The position numbers and the translations under genes were made by a program. 19,658 nucleotides of DNA from Candidatus Acidifodinimicrobium mancum (GTDB taxonomy: Archaea; Nanobdellota; Nanobdellia; Parvarchaeales; Parvarchaeaceae). Location of the stretch: positions 1 through 19,658 of the forward strand of contig JADFAP010000018.1 in NCBI GenBank assembly GCA_015121965.1. The letters run 5' to 3'. Positions 1 through 7,474 of the stretch are shown here, in pieces (position 1 is the stretch's first letter; each line of letters starts with the position of its first letter). Below the pieces are notes generated by a model. That model saw only the letters and a program-made list of their open reading frames with translations, did not search any database and was not told the DNA's origin.

Positions 1-1104
1 AAGCCACTACTGCAATACGGGTTGGAAGAACTGAAAATTGCTGGTATCAAAGACGTCACAATCCTAGTAAAGGCAGACAAGGAGGGGATAATGAACTATT
101 TTGGAGACGGCAAGAAATTTGGATTGAAGATAAGATACATTGAGCAAAAGGAGAACCTGGGCACTGCTGACGCTGTAAGATATGCGAAAGATTTGAAGGG
201 AAACTTCCTTGTTGTGAGCGGAGACACGCTCTTCTTCCACGAGGATATCAGAGGATTGATGAATATGTACTTCAAAACAAAACCAGATGCTGTGATGTCA
301 GTAACAGAGAAGGAGGACGTTAAGGCATTCGGAAAGGTAATATTCAGAGGAGACAAACTTATCGACATAAAAGAGAAAACGGAAGAAGGGAAGGGCTTCG
401 TAAATACGGGGATGTATGTATTCTCTGAGAGAATCTTCGACGCAGTAGAAAATATTAAAAGAAGGGAGAATGGGGAGTACTACCTCACAGACGCATTAAC
501 AAAACTTGGGGATGTGCGGGTCTACAAGATGGCAAAACCTTGGATGGATGTTGGATATCCTTGGGAGATACTGAATGCGACGGAGATGCTGATAAAGAGG
601 ATTAAGCCGAAGAATGAGGGCAAAGCCGAGAGGGTAACGATAAAGGGAGACGCAGTCATTGGGAAAGGCACGGCGATAAAGAGCGGAACATACATCGAGG
701 GGCCTGTTGTAATCGGGGAAAACTGTGAGATAGGTCCTAACGCCTACATAAGACCTAACACGGTGATAGGCGACAACTGCAAGGTCGGCAATGCGTGTGA
801 AATCAAGAATTCGGTTATAATGAGAGGAACAAAGATACCACACTTAAGCTACGTCGGGGACTCTGTAATTGATGAAGACTGTAACCTAGGCGCAGGAACG
901 ATAACTGCAAATTTGAGGTTCGACAAAGGAGACATCAAGGTACTAGTTAAAGACAAACTTGAAGACTCAAAAAGAAAGAAATTAGGGGCTTTTATTGGGA
1001 GAGGCGTGCAGACGGGGATAAATGTCAGCATAAACCCGGGAGTGGTGATATCTCCCGACTCTAGGATTCTACCCGGTGAAACTGTGAGGAGAAATGTAGT
1101 ATGA
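1..1104 (+). CDS. GlmU-like sugar-1-phosphate nucleotidyltransferase/acetyltransferase, 5' truncated by window edge
   Basis: Partial gene: the frame is open from base 1 (KPLLQYGLEEL), so the TTG at 22 is not the start. The pyrophosphorylase signature (GxGTRxxP) should lie just outside the window. The first ~195 residues are the Rossmann-like nucleotidyltransferase domain, with GDTLF metal/nucleotide-site residues, NTGMYVF and WMDVGYPW. The rest is a left-handed beta-helix of hexapeptide repeats (IGENCEIGPNAYIRP), followed by the archaeal-style stretch GAGTITANLRFD. Known archaeal relatives make UDP-GlcNAc or dTDP/UDP-glucose from sugar phosphates for glycans; the exact substrate cannot be read here. 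Its stop overlaps the nuoC start (ATGA), so the two are translationally coupled, although no biochemical link is obvious. Family call is firm; specificity is open. Confidence 0.9.
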   Translation, partial: KPLLQYGLEELKIAGIKDVTILVKADKEGIMNYFGDGKKFGLKIRYIEQKENLGTADAVRYAKDLKGNFLVVSGDTLFFHEDIRGLMNMYFKTKPDAVMSVTEKEDVKAFGKVIFRGDKLIDIKEKTEEGKGFVNTGMYVFSERIFDAVENIKRRENGEYYLTDALTKLGDVRVYKMAKPWMDVGYPWEILNATEMLIKRIKPKNEGKAERVTIKGDAVIGKGTAIKSGTYIEGPVVIGENCEIGPNAYIRPNTVIGDNCKVGNACEIKNSVIMRGTKIPHLSYVGDSVIDEDCNLGAGTITANLRFDKGDIKVLVKDKLEDSKRKKLGAFIGRGVQTGINVSINPGVVISPDSRILPGETVRRNVV

Positions 1105-1556
1105 GCGAATTCATTGACAGTCTTATAAAAATATCTCCAAAGAGCCTTAAAATTTCTGATGATAAGGTAGCTGTCGAGCTGGCAGACAAGAAGAAGCTTT
1201 TGAAGGTATGCGAGAAGATAAAGAGGAAATTTGACATACTCTTCATGCTCGTTGTAGTTGATAGACCACCGAACTTCGAACTCAACTACATTTTCTCAAA
1301 ATATGAAGGTAAGGACACCTTCATACTAAGGACTATTATCAAACATGAAGACACGATAGACTCCATAACCAAGATATTCCCTTCAGCAGACTGGGAGGAG
1401 AGAGAAGCGTACGATCTATTCGGCATAAAATTTGAAGGACACCACAACTTGAAGAGAATTCTGCTGCCTGAAGACTGGCCTGGCCACCCTCTCAGGAAGG
1501 ACTTCGTTATAACAGATGAGGTAAAGAACTGGACTGGTCTTGATCTAAAGTTTTAA
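1101..1556 (+). CDS. nuoC: NADH dehydrogenase-like complex subunit C (NuoC, 30 kDa type)
   Basis: A 151-residue hydrophilic subunit of the peripheral arm of complex I-type oxidoreductases, located at the membrane interface next to NuoD. The family signature is at the C-terminus: EREAYDLFGIKFEGH followed by LPEDWPGHPLRKD. The N-terminal ~80 residues are the variable alpha/beta part. Length is normal for a free-standing NuoC, not a NuoCD fusion. The ATG overlaps the upstream stop as ATGA, and a GAGGAG stretch lies about 9 nt before it. The nuoD ATG follows one base after its TAA. Whether the electron donor is NADH, F420H2 or ferredoxin cannot be told from this subunit. Confidence 0.95.
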   Translation: MSEFIDSLIKISPKSLKISDDKVAVELADKKKLLKVCEKIKRKFDILFMLVVVDRPPNFELNYIFSKYEGKDTFILRTIIKHEDTIDSITKIFPSADWEEREAYDLFGIKFEGHHNLKRILLPEDWPGHPLRKDFVITDEVKNWTGLDLKF

Positions 1557-1557
1557 C

Positions 1558-2655
1558 ATGGAAGGGAAAGGAATAGAACTGAATATTGGTCCCGTCCACC
1601 CCGCGACGCATGGAGTGTTGAAGCTTGTTGCTGATATAGAAGCCGATACTGTTAAGAACGCAGAGGTCGAGATAGGCTTTCTCCACAGGGGGAAAGAGAA
1701 GACTGCAGAACTCAGATATTTCAACAGCTACTTCCCGATTGTAGACAAACTGGATTATGTCGGCGCATTGAACTGGGAGATACTCTGGGCCAGCACGGTC
1801 GAGAAGGCTATGAATATAGAGACAAACGAGAGGGTAAAATACATACGAACTATTATGGCCGAGATGCAGAGGATTATGAGCCACCTAGTATACATCGGAG
1901 CCTTCGGGCAGGATTTAGGCAACTTGACGTTCTTCGTTTGGGCCCTTAGGGAGCGTGAGCTCCTGATGGATATAGTGGAGGAGATAAGCGGCGGCAGGCT
2001 GGCACCGATGTACAACCGCGTTGGAGGCGTTTTCTACGATTTCACCGACGGAATAGTCGAAAAGATTGACTCTGCGCTCTTGAGGATAGAAGAGAAGGTA
2101 AAAAAAGAGTACAAAGCGATGACCTACGAAAATAGCCTGTTCATGATGAGGTCGAAAGGTATAGGCATCATGAGCCAGAAGATCATAAAAGATAATGGTG
2201 TAACGGGGCCAAATATGAGGGCGGGCGGCATAAAGAGGGACCTTAGGAAGGACGAACCGTATCTGGCATATGATAAGGTTGACTTTGATATAATCACTGA
2301 AGAGGAAAGCGATGTTTATGCGAGATTTATGGTTAGAATTAGGGAGATACTTGAATCTATAAAGATCATAAGGCAGCTGCTCAAGAGCATACCTGAGGGG
2401 GATGTGAAGATAAGCACGCCTTGGATAATGAAAGTGCCTCCAGGATACACCTTCGTAAGGCATGAGATGTCCAAAGGAGAGGGAGCGATGTTCCTTGTTA
2501 CTGACGGAGGATTAAAACCGTATAGATTGAAGATAAGAAGCCCCTCTTTCTATTCCCTCCAGGCACTTCCACTGATCCTTGAAGGATGCAAGGTCGCTGA
2601 CGCATTCGCTATAACGGCGAGCATAGATCCGGTGATGGGGGAGGTCGACAGATGA
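1558..2655 (+). CDS. nuoD: NADH dehydrogenase-like complex subunit D (NuoD, 49 kDa type)
   Basis: A 365-residue subunit that forms much of the quinone-reaction cavity with NuoB and NuoH; it descends from the large subunit of [NiFe] hydrogenases. Visible family marks: HPATHG near residue 14 (its second His is the quinone-headgroup His in the family), GFLHRGKEK, DKLDYV (carrying the conserved cavity Tyr), RIMSHLVYIG, and the C-terminal DPVMGEVDR. The Ni-binding cysteines of hydrogenases are absent, as expected for a Nuo/Fpo-type enzyme. The gene sits between nuoC (1-nt gap) and nuoH (4-nt ATGA overlap). It starts at the first in-frame ATG, without a clear Shine-Dalgarno, so coupling to nuoC is likely. 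Confidence 0.96.
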   Translation: MEGKGIELNIGPVHPATHGVLKLVADIEADTVKNAEVEIGFLHRGKEKTAELRYFNSYFPIVDKLDYVGALNWEILWASTVEKAMNIETNERVKYIRTIMAEMQRIMSHLVYIGAFGQDLGNLTFFVWALRERELLMDIVEEISGGRLAPMYNRVGGVFYDFTDGIVEKIDSALLRIEEKVKKEYKAMTYENSLFMMRSKGIGIMSQKIIKDNGVTGPNMRAGGIKRDLRKDEPYLAYDKVDFDIITEEESDVYARFMVRIREILESIKIIRQLLKSIPEGDVKISTPWIMKVPPGYTFVRHEMSKGEGAMFLVTDGGLKPYRLKIRSPSFYSLQALPLILEGCKVADAFAITASIDPVMGEVDR

Positions 2656-3653
2656 TATTCGACGAGGTTTACTCGGTTTTGACAGCTTATCTTCCTCCAA
2701 AGGTTGACCTAGTCTTGTCTGTACTAGTGACATTTGTCCTGGCTCTGATAGTGATGATTGCAACGCCTATAATACTCGGGTGGGTTGACAGAAAGTTCTC
2801 CGCTAGGATACAGTCAAGGTATGGCCCCATATACGTGGGAAAATTCGGGATACTGCAGAACTTTGCGGACGTCGTGAAGCTGATGGGGAAAAATTTTGTA
2901 ACAAACCGATATGTAGACAAGTTTTCCTACAACATAATACCCATACTGTCAAGTATCCTGTCATTTCTTATAATCAGCCTTCTTCCCCTTGGTTCGTCTG
3001 GTTTAGTCTTCGTGTCGCTCCCCTACAACCTACTATTTATCTACATTCTCTTGGCATTCTCCCCGCTGTTGATAATTATCGCAAGCTGGGGCGAGAATAA
3101 CAAGTTCGCCGTGCTTGGTGGCTTCAGAAGCGCTGCACAGATAACAACCTACGAACTTGCGCTTATAGTTACCTTCATAAGCGTAGGGATGTTGAATGGT
3201 AGCTACGATATAATCAGCATAATAAATTCTCAGTCATTCATATGGAACATTCTTTATCTGCCACTCACTGCGATCATCTTCTTCATTGGTTCACTGGCGG
3301 TTATAGAGCGGGCTCCCTTTGATCTACCCGAATCATCGCAGGAACTGCAAGCCGGATGGAGGATTGAGTACAGCGGGCTGAAGTATGGGCTTTTCCTGAT
3401 AGGCGATTACGTCAAACTGCTGGCTGTATCAATCATCTTTGTAAGCTTATTCCTAGGAGGATGGAGTGGAGCGTTCCTGCCAGGCATAATATGGTTTTGG
3501 ATAAAAACCATCATTGTGCTGATGCTGCTTATGTCGCTTAGATGGACGCTGGGGAGGCCTAGAATAGACCAGCTGCTTTCAATAGGGTGGAGATGGCTAC
3601 TGCCGCTTTCGGTGATAAACTTAATAATTGTGGAGATTGTGATGCTGATATGA
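2652..3653 (+). CDS. nuoH: NADH dehydrogenase-like complex membrane subunit H (NuoH)
   Basis: A 333-residue integral membrane subunit with about eight hydrophobic helices. It anchors the peripheral arm and forms the quinone entry chamber and the start of the proton path. Family marks are RIQSRYGPIYVGKFGILQNFADVVKL in the first cytoplasmic loop (split here as RIQSRYGPIYVGKFG and LQNFADVVKL) and ERAPFDLPESSQEL followed by AGWRIEYSGLKYG, which carry the conserved acidic residues. The ATG lies inside the nuoD stop (ATGA). A good Shine-Dalgarno, GGGGAGGT, ends 6 nt upstream, so re-initiation is expected. The nuoI start overlaps its stop in the same manner. Confidence 0.96.
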   Translation: MIFDEVYSVLTAYLPPKVDLVLSVLVTFVLALIVMIATPIILGWVDRKFSARIQSRYGPIYVGKFGILQNFADVVKLMGKNFVTNRYVDKFSYNIIPILSSILSFLIISLLPLGSSGLVFVSLPYNLLFIYILLAFSPLLIIIASWGENNKFAVLGGFRSAAQITTYELALIVTFISVGMLNGSYDIISIINSQSFIWNILYLPLTAIIFFIGSLAVIERAPFDLPESSQELQAGWRIEYSGLKYGLFLIGDYVKLLAVSIIFVSLFLGGWSGAFLPGIIWFWIKTIIVLMLLMSLRWTLGRPRIDQLLSIGWRWLLPLSVINLIIVEIVMLI

Positions 3654-4135
3654 GTGTAAAAGAGACGATAAAATCGGTTTATTACGCAATTTCGAACGTA
3701 AAGAACAAGCCAGCCACGTACCTGTATCCAGACAAGCCTCTGCCGACAAAGGTCCACAGCAGGGGGATGCTAAGCCTAGACCTTGAGAACTGCATAGGCT
3801 GCGAGCTGTGCTACAGGATATGTCCTTCTGATGCAATACGCATGATAAATGTGGACAAGGACAAAGCTAAATTCAAAAACAACGCTAGAAATGAGGCGCC
3901 AGCGATAGACTTCAATAAGTGCATATTCTGCGGGCTGTGCGTTGAGATATGCCCCCCACATGTACTCCATCACACACATAAATATGATATCTCCACTGAC
4001 AACAGGGAAGATTTAGCGTACGATCCTTTCAAGCTCAATGAGGTGTTCGAAAAAATCGTAAAGCCGAATCTTGATGAGTACGGTCTGAAAGAAGAGAAAC
4101 CAAAAGACAATACCGAAAAGAAAACTACTGACTAA
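3650..4135 (+). CDS. nuoI: NADH dehydrogenase-like complex 2x[4Fe-4S] subunit I (NuoI)
   Basis: A 161-residue ferredoxin-like subunit that carries clusters N6a/N6b between the electron-input module and NuoB. Two cluster-binding motifs are intact: CIGCELCYRICP (about residues 48-59) and CIFCGLCVEICP (about 87-98). The frame stays open upstream to 3587, but the ATG at 3650 forms an ATGA overlap with the nuoH stop and gives the usual family N-terminus. The C-terminal ~20 residues are Lys/Glu-rich. NuoI ends this gene run: what follows is on the other strand, so nuoA, nuoB and the antiporter-like subunits J-N are not in the window. Confidence 0.95.
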   Translation: MSVKETIKSVYYAISNVKNKPATYLYPDKPLPTKVHSRGMLSLDLENCIGCELCYRICPSDAIRMINVDKDKAKFKNNARNEAPAIDFNKCIFCGLCVEICPPHVLHHTHKYDISTDNREDLAYDPFKLNEVFEKIVKPNLDEYGLKEEKPKDNTEKKTTD

Positions 4136-4153
4136 AAAGATTTGGGGAAGGTC

Positions 4154-4486
4154 TTATACTTTCTTTATGCCTTGGCTTGTTTCTCTTAATATTACTCTGG
4201 TCAAGACGATAAAGAATATAGATATACCTAAAGCATATACAAGCACGCCTATAAGATTGACGTCGGACGAAGGAGAAAATACGGAGAAGATGAACCCTAT
4301 CGCAAACAGTACGTTCAAAAACAGAAGAGAAGAGAAAAGGGCTGTAGAATGCCTGTACAGTCTTATCCTGGCGATGCTTGCGTTCTTATTTCTGTTCAGA
4401 GCTACGTAGAACAGAGAGGTTGACACGAAGATCAACGTACCAGACAGCGCTAGAATTATCGCAAAAAGCTCTGAGAGATTTATCAT
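4154..4486 (-). CDS. hypothetical 3-TM membrane protein
   Basis: 110 residues with three hydrophobic segments (about 5-28, 48-70 and 78-98) separated by a basic loop (NRNKNASIARIRLYRH). The family is not recognised. It is the downstream member of a two-gene unit: its ATG overlaps the stop of the 4483-4848 gene by 4 nt (ATGA). The opposite-strand reading (4167-4409) is not hydrophobic and looks like a shadow, while the minus-strand frame has the composition of a real membrane protein. It converges on nuoI with a gap of about 18 bp. An accessory role in the respiratory membrane is possible but is guilt by location only. Confidence 0.7.
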   Translation of the reverse strand: MINLSELFAIILALSGTLIFVSTSLFYVALNRNKNASIARIRLYRHSTALFSSLLFLNVLFAIGFIFSVFSPSSDVNLIGVLVYALGISIFFIVLTRVILRETSQGIKKV

Positions 4487-4848
4487 ATGAACCTCCTAAA
4501 CAGCCTAAACCACGAGAACACCACGAGAGTTACAATAAGGTAGGTGACGCTGCCTAAGATCTCTGCCGTGGCCTTAAATACATACATCTGAAGGACATTT
4601 GCGTCAGCTGTGCCTAGGTAATAGATTATGAACACAAAAACAAACAAAAAAGAAGCAATTATGAGTGCATTCAGGCTCTTTGTTGATTTAGCTACATTTA
4701 TAGACCAAGCTGTTATTGGCACATTAGTTCGCCTATTCTTTATTATGGCGTATATAATCAAGCCAGCCAAAGCCGACGTGAAAATGCCATTTAAAGCCTC
4801 AAACACTAAGAATCCGAGGTGAAAATCGTTGTAAGATATTGATAGCAT
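4483..4848 (-). CDS. hypothetical 3-TM membrane protein
   Basis: 121 residues. Hydrophobic segments lie near 13-36, 59-79 and 92-113, with a positively charged loop after the first (KNRRTNV) and a basic C-terminus (FRLFRRF). It resembles its downstream partner in size and topology, and the two are translationally coupled. Together they may form a small paired-membrane-protein system, but no family is recognised. An AT-rich element, CTTTTTAATAG on this strand, lies about 24 bp upstream of the ATG, consistent with a TATA box and a leaderless start. Confidence 0.7.
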   Translation of the reverse strand: MLSISYNDFHLGFLVFEALNGIFTSALAGLIIYAIIKNRRTNVPITAWSINVAKSTKSLNALIIASFLFVFVFIIYYLGTADANVLQMYVFKATAEILGSVTYLIVTLVVFSWFRLFRRFI

Positions 4849-4866
4849 ATCTATTTTAATTATTCT

Positions 4867-4877
4867 ACTATTAAAAA
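4867..4877 (-). promoter_or_regulatory. putative TATA box for the paired 3-TM genes
   Basis: CTTTTTAATAG on the minus strand is centred about 24 bp from the ATG at 4848, near the spacing seen for other leaderless starts in this window. The match is weak and the surroundings are AT-rich. Confidence 0.4.
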
Positions 4878-4910
4878 GATTAAATATTGAGAAACTAGGA
4901 CAAATTTGTT

Positions 4911-4935
4911 AGGAGTCACAGTGAGACACGCTCCT
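4911..4935. other. small inverted repeat in intergenic gap
   Basis: AGGAG at 4911-4915 and CTCCT at 4931-4935 can form a 5-bp stem. The loop begins with its own palindrome TCACAGTGA (4916-4924). It lies 19-43 bp beyond the stop of the 4954-5844 minus-strand gene, so it could be a 3'-end hairpin. It is short enough to be chance. Confidence 0.25.
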
Positions 4936-4953
4936 TCTAAGTTCAGATTTTAT

Positions 4954-5844
4954 TCATCTATTTTGCATCTCGACGTAGGATTTATGCACCTTCTCTTCCC
5001 ACCACCCCATGAATTCATCTGCGTTTTTGAAGCGTGCTACAGAATTCTTTACTAACCACGGGTGACCGAACAAGCCTTCATCCTCTATGATAAGATACGT
5101 GTCTCTCCCAAGAACGAAGCTGTTATAGAATATCTCCATCGATGCACCTACCATCGGTCTATCCTTAGGTATCACCGCAAGCAACCCCTCGCAAGACTTT
5201 ATGGCCTCGAGGTCTCTCATCACAATTTTATTTGGATCATTTATACCCTGACAAGGTTTTCTAATACCGGGGTCAAGCTCAATTATGTCAGAGCATTTAA
5301 CGTCGTAGAACGGGTTGAGCAGTTCTATTCCAAGCCTGCACTCCATATCTATCTCTCTTTCCCTCAGTTCCTTCCTGTCGGCTGCAGGATGGGCAAAGTA
5401 AAGGCGAGCTCTCTCTTTGCCTGAATTTTCTAGACGAAGCTCTACTCTCTCCTTTAAGATGTTGTACCTTTCGGCAGTCAATGGATTCAACATTATATGC
5501 CCCCTACTCTTGTCCTCCGGATCACTGAATTTCGTCCCTTCCGGGAATTGAATGCGCGTCAAGTCGACTATATTTTTGTCAGGAAGTTCGTTGTAGTAAT
5601 GCGACACTCTGCTTCCATTCTGATAAGTCGCTATAGTCCGAAGAATATTACCTCCAAAGAAGTCATTCACGACCAAAGCCGTCACCGCAGACTGCTTATA
5701 TGCCGCATTAGAAGGCCACCAATTCTGTGGATCAAAACTGGTTTTTGCGCCCCAGCTCCTCTCAATTGCTTCTATGAGTGTGTCAAGCGAAACCTTCTCT
5801 AGTTTACGTAATTTATCCGCCCCGCTGCCTGCTTCAGATCCCAT
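4954..5844 (-). CDS. two-domain protein: YunG-like domain fused to nucleoside 2-deoxyribosyltransferase-like domain
   Basis: 296 residues. Residues ~20-135 resemble the YunG family: ERSWGAKTSFDPQNW, then QSAVTALVVNDFFGG, then SHYYNELPD and VDLTRIQFPEG. From ~147 on there is a nucleoside 2-deoxyribosyltransferase (NDT)-like Rossmann domain: LYFAHPAADRKE, GIELLNPFYDVKCSDI, LLAVIPKDRPMVGASMEIFY. The Glu in SMEIFY is at the position of the NDT nucleophile, and AHP starts the nucleotide-binding loop. From memory, YunG proteins carry Cys where this one has Ser52 (KQSAVTA), with His82 and Asp94 following; if so, the N-terminal site is altered. No signal peptide, so probably cytosolic. An SD-like AAGGGAG sits 6 nt before the ATG, unlike the leaderless neighbours. 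Substrate unknown. Confidence 0.75.
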   Translation of the reverse strand: MGSEAGSGADKLRKLEKVSLDTLIEAIERSWGAKTSFDPQNWWPSNAAYKQSAVTALVVNDFFGGNILRTIATYQNGSRVSHYYNELPDKNIVDLTRIQFPEGTKFSDPEDKSRGHIMLNPLTAERYNILKERVELRLENSGKERARLYFAHPAADRKELREREIDMECRLGIELLNPFYDVKCSDIIELDPGIRKPCQGINDPNKIVMRDLEAIKSCEGLLAVIPKDRPMVGASMEIFYNSFVLGRDTYLIIEDEGLFGHPWLVKNSVARFKNADEFMGWWEEKVHKSYVEMQNR

Positions 5845-5882
5845 AATCTACTCCCTTGAATAGTATAACTATGAAAAGATGT

Positions 5883-5893
5883 GGTATAAATAA
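5883..5893 (-). promoter_or_regulatory. putative TATA box for the YunG-NDT fusion gene
   Basis: TTATTTATACC on the minus strand lies about 44 bp from the ATG at 5844. That predicts an 18-20 nt leader containing AAGGGAG (5857-5851), an arrangement with a leader and Shine-Dalgarno that differs from most starts in this window. Confidence 0.5.
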
Positions 5894-5955
5894 TTTCAAA
5901 ACGTGATTCCCTTCTAAACCATGAAGCCAATGATGCCGAAGAAATGTATTCTCAA

Positions 5956-6456
5956 CTAAGACTCAGAGAGGATTGCCTGCCTAGTCTTTGAATTCTTTGA
6001 GAAGAGTAGGTAGCTTATTATCACAAAGTCTATTATTATGGCTATATGCATGACAGTACAGTAGAGACATATCGATCTAACGACTAACAATTCTAGGTAC
6101 AATAGATAAGCTACGACGACTATTCCGAAGAACCTCCAGCCAAACAGGAAGCGCAGTATGTGCCTTGCAAGCTTGCCTCCGGAGTACGATATTATTACGA
6201 CCAAAACGATGTTAACTATGAACCATACCGCAGCCAAAAAGTCGAGGGACACGGGACCGAAGTTAGAATAGCTACTTAACAGCACCTTTGCGCAGTTGAA
6301 GGTAATTGATCCTATGCTCTCAGGCAGCTGGCAGAACGGAGGCAGGTTGTGTAGCGCATATATCTCATACAGGACAGTCGACGATGAAATCAGTCCTATG
6401 ACCGACATCGCAATCAGGATTATAAAGTCTCTCTTGCTCACCTTTAATTTTAGCAT
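5956..6456 (-). CDS. VKOR-family membrane thiol oxidoreductase
   Basis: 166 residues with four or five hydrophobic helices. All VKOR hallmark residues are visible: the loop cysteine pair C42 (PPFCQLP) and C55 (FNCAKV), serines in the following SSYSNFGP helix start, and the redox-active CXXC at C130-C133 (RSICLYCTVMH). Prokaryotic VKOR homologues re-oxidise an extracytoplasmic thioredoxin-like partner with quinone, driving disulfide formation outside the membrane. No thioredoxin domain is fused and none lies next door, so the partner must be elsewhere. The gene is divergent from spt5. The ATG at 6456 is 28 bp from a TATA box, so it is probably leaderless; a palindrome covers the predicted start site. 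Confidence 0.85.
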   Translation of the reverse strand: MLKLKVSKRDFIILIAMSVIGLISSSTVLYEIYALHNLPPFCQLPESIGSITFNCAKVLLSSYSNFGPVSLDFLAAVWFIVNIVLVVIISYSGGKLARHILRFLFGWRFFGIVVVAYLLYLELLVVRSICLYCTVMHIAIIIDFVIISYLLFSKNSKTRQAILSES

Positions 6457-6458
6457 TT

Positions 6459-6480
6459 AAACCATAGCTTTTTATGGTTT
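6459..6480. promoter_or_regulatory. palindrome over VKOR transcription start, candidate operator
   Basis: AAACCATA (6459-6466), a 6-nt spacer, then TATGGTTT (6473-6480) form a perfect 8-bp inverted repeat. It lies between the VKOR TATA box and its start codon, where a bound repressor would block initiation. Confidence 0.45.
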
Positions 6481-6490
6481 TTATAGGTTT
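6477..6490 (-). promoter_or_regulatory. TATA box for the VKOR gene
   Basis: AACCTATAAAAACC on the minus strand is centred about 28 bp from the ATG at 6456, the usual spacing for a leaderless archaeal mRNA. Confidence 0.6.
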
Positions 6491-6506
6491 ATACGCCAAA
6501 AGTAAA

Positions 6507-6515
6507 TTATTTATA
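6507..6515 (+). promoter_or_regulatory. TATA box for spt5-rpl11-dedA
   Basis: TTATTTATA is centred about 38 bp upstream of the spt5 ATG at 6549 and would give a leader of roughly 10-13 nt. Confidence 0.55.
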
Positions 6516-6548
6516 TCCCCACCTATATCCTTAATTGTTCTAAAATAT

Positions 6549-7046
6549 ATGGAAGAAAATGTTCAAAAGGCTGAGAAAGTAGAGGGGCCACACTACTTCA
6601 TAGTACGCGTGACCATCGGCAGGGAGATGCAGGTATTCGAGAGATTCAAGTCGCAGATACCGAAGGAGGGGGGCATCTACTCAATAATAAAACCCTACAG
6701 TTTCAAAGGCTACATAATCGTCGAGGCCAGAGACATAGAGAGCGTACATAAGCTTATCTACAACATAAAACACGTCAGAGGAATAATAAAGAAAGAGATA
6801 AGCCTAGAAGAGGTACTGAAAAGCGTGAAAAAGAAGGAGCAGGTTATAAACATAAACATCGGCGACGTTGTCAAGGTGCTCTCAGGTCCATTCAAGGGAG
6901 AGAACGCTTCTGTAAAATCTATAAATAAAGAGAAAGGAGAAGTCGGCGTGATGTTCCTTGAATCGGCAGTGCCTATAAGCGTCAACATAAAAATATCTGA
7001 TGTGATGGTGACAAAGACGGAGGAGAAAAATGAAAGTCAAAGTTAA
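6549..7046 (+). CDS. spt5: transcription elongation factor Spt5 (NusG family)
   Basis: 165 residues. The NGN domain covers ~15-95 (HYFIVRVTIGREMQVFERF, SFKGYIIVEA, VHKLIYNIKHVRGII), and a C-terminal KOW domain follows (IGDVVKVLSGPFKGENASV, then EVGVMFLESAVPISVNI). Spt5 clamps RNA polymerase on DNA and couples it to ribosomes and other factors. The frame extends to 6474, but the ATG at 6549 gives the normal N-terminus, and the upstream extension would run through the TATA box. It heads an operon with rpl11, whose start overlaps its 3' end by 17 nt. This spt5-rpl11 pairing is widely conserved in archaea. Confidence 0.95.
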   Translation: MEENVQKAEKVEGPHYFIVRVTIGREMQVFERFKSQIPKEGGIYSIIKPYSFKGYIIVEARDIESVHKLIYNIKHVRGIIKKEISLEEVLKSVKKKEQVININIGDVVKVLSGPFKGENASVKSINKEKGEVGVMFLESAVPISVNIKISDVMVTKTEEKNESQS

Positions 7047-7473
7047 GTTGATAATTGAAGGTGGAAAAGCCACACCAGCGCCGCCGCTCGGTCCAAAGAT
7101 AACGCAGCTCGGACTCAAATCACCCGAAGTCGTCAAGAAGATAAACGATGCGACCAAAGATTATGAGGGGCTGAAGGTACCGGTAGAGATAGAAGTCGAC
7201 AAGCAGACCAAGGAGTACAGCGTAAAAGTCTACAGCCCGCCTACCTCACAACTGCTCATCAAAGCCGCAAAGCTGGAGAAGGGATTTGGAGACAGGAAAG
7301 AGAGCGCATCCATAAGCTTTGATATGGTTAAGGATATAGCCAAGCAGAAGCTCCCTAACTCGCTTGCAAAAACAGAGCAGGGTGTTATAAATGAAATCCT
7401 TGGTTCTTGTGTAAGCATGGGGCTAAAGGTTGACGGCAAAGACCCGAGAGAGTTCATAAAGAAGCAGGGATGA
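7030..7473 (+). CDS. rpl11: large ribosomal subunit protein L11 (uL11)
   Basis: 147 residues. The N-terminal domain begins with IEGGKATPAPPLGPK, whose prolines are the hallmark of L11, followed by archaeal-style INDATKDYEGLKVPVEI. The C-terminal rRNA-binding domain contains PPTSQLLIKAA and ends with GLKVDGKDPREF. It binds the GTPase-associated region of 23S rRNA. An SD-like GGAGGAG (7019-7025) inside spt5 lies 4 nt before the ATG, and the coding regions overlap by 17 nt. The usual downstream partner, rpl1, is missing; a DedA gene starts one base after the stop. Confidence 0.96.
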   Translation: MKVKVKLIIEGGKATPAPPLGPKITQLGLKSPEVVKKINDATKDYEGLKVPVEIEVDKQTKEYSVKVYSPPTSQLLIKAAKLEKGFGDRKESASISFDMVKDIAKQKLPNSLAKTEQGVINEILGSCVSMGLKVDGKDPREFIKKQG

Positions 7474-7474
7474 T

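Noticed and set aside
22..24. TTG as start of the GlmU-like gene
   Set aside because: The frame continues to base 1 with typical family residues (KPLLQYG), so the gene is cut by the window edge.
496..2463. Several minus-strand frames opposite the glmU-like and nuo genes
   Set aside because: They lie wholly inside strongly conserved genes and have no recognisable content.
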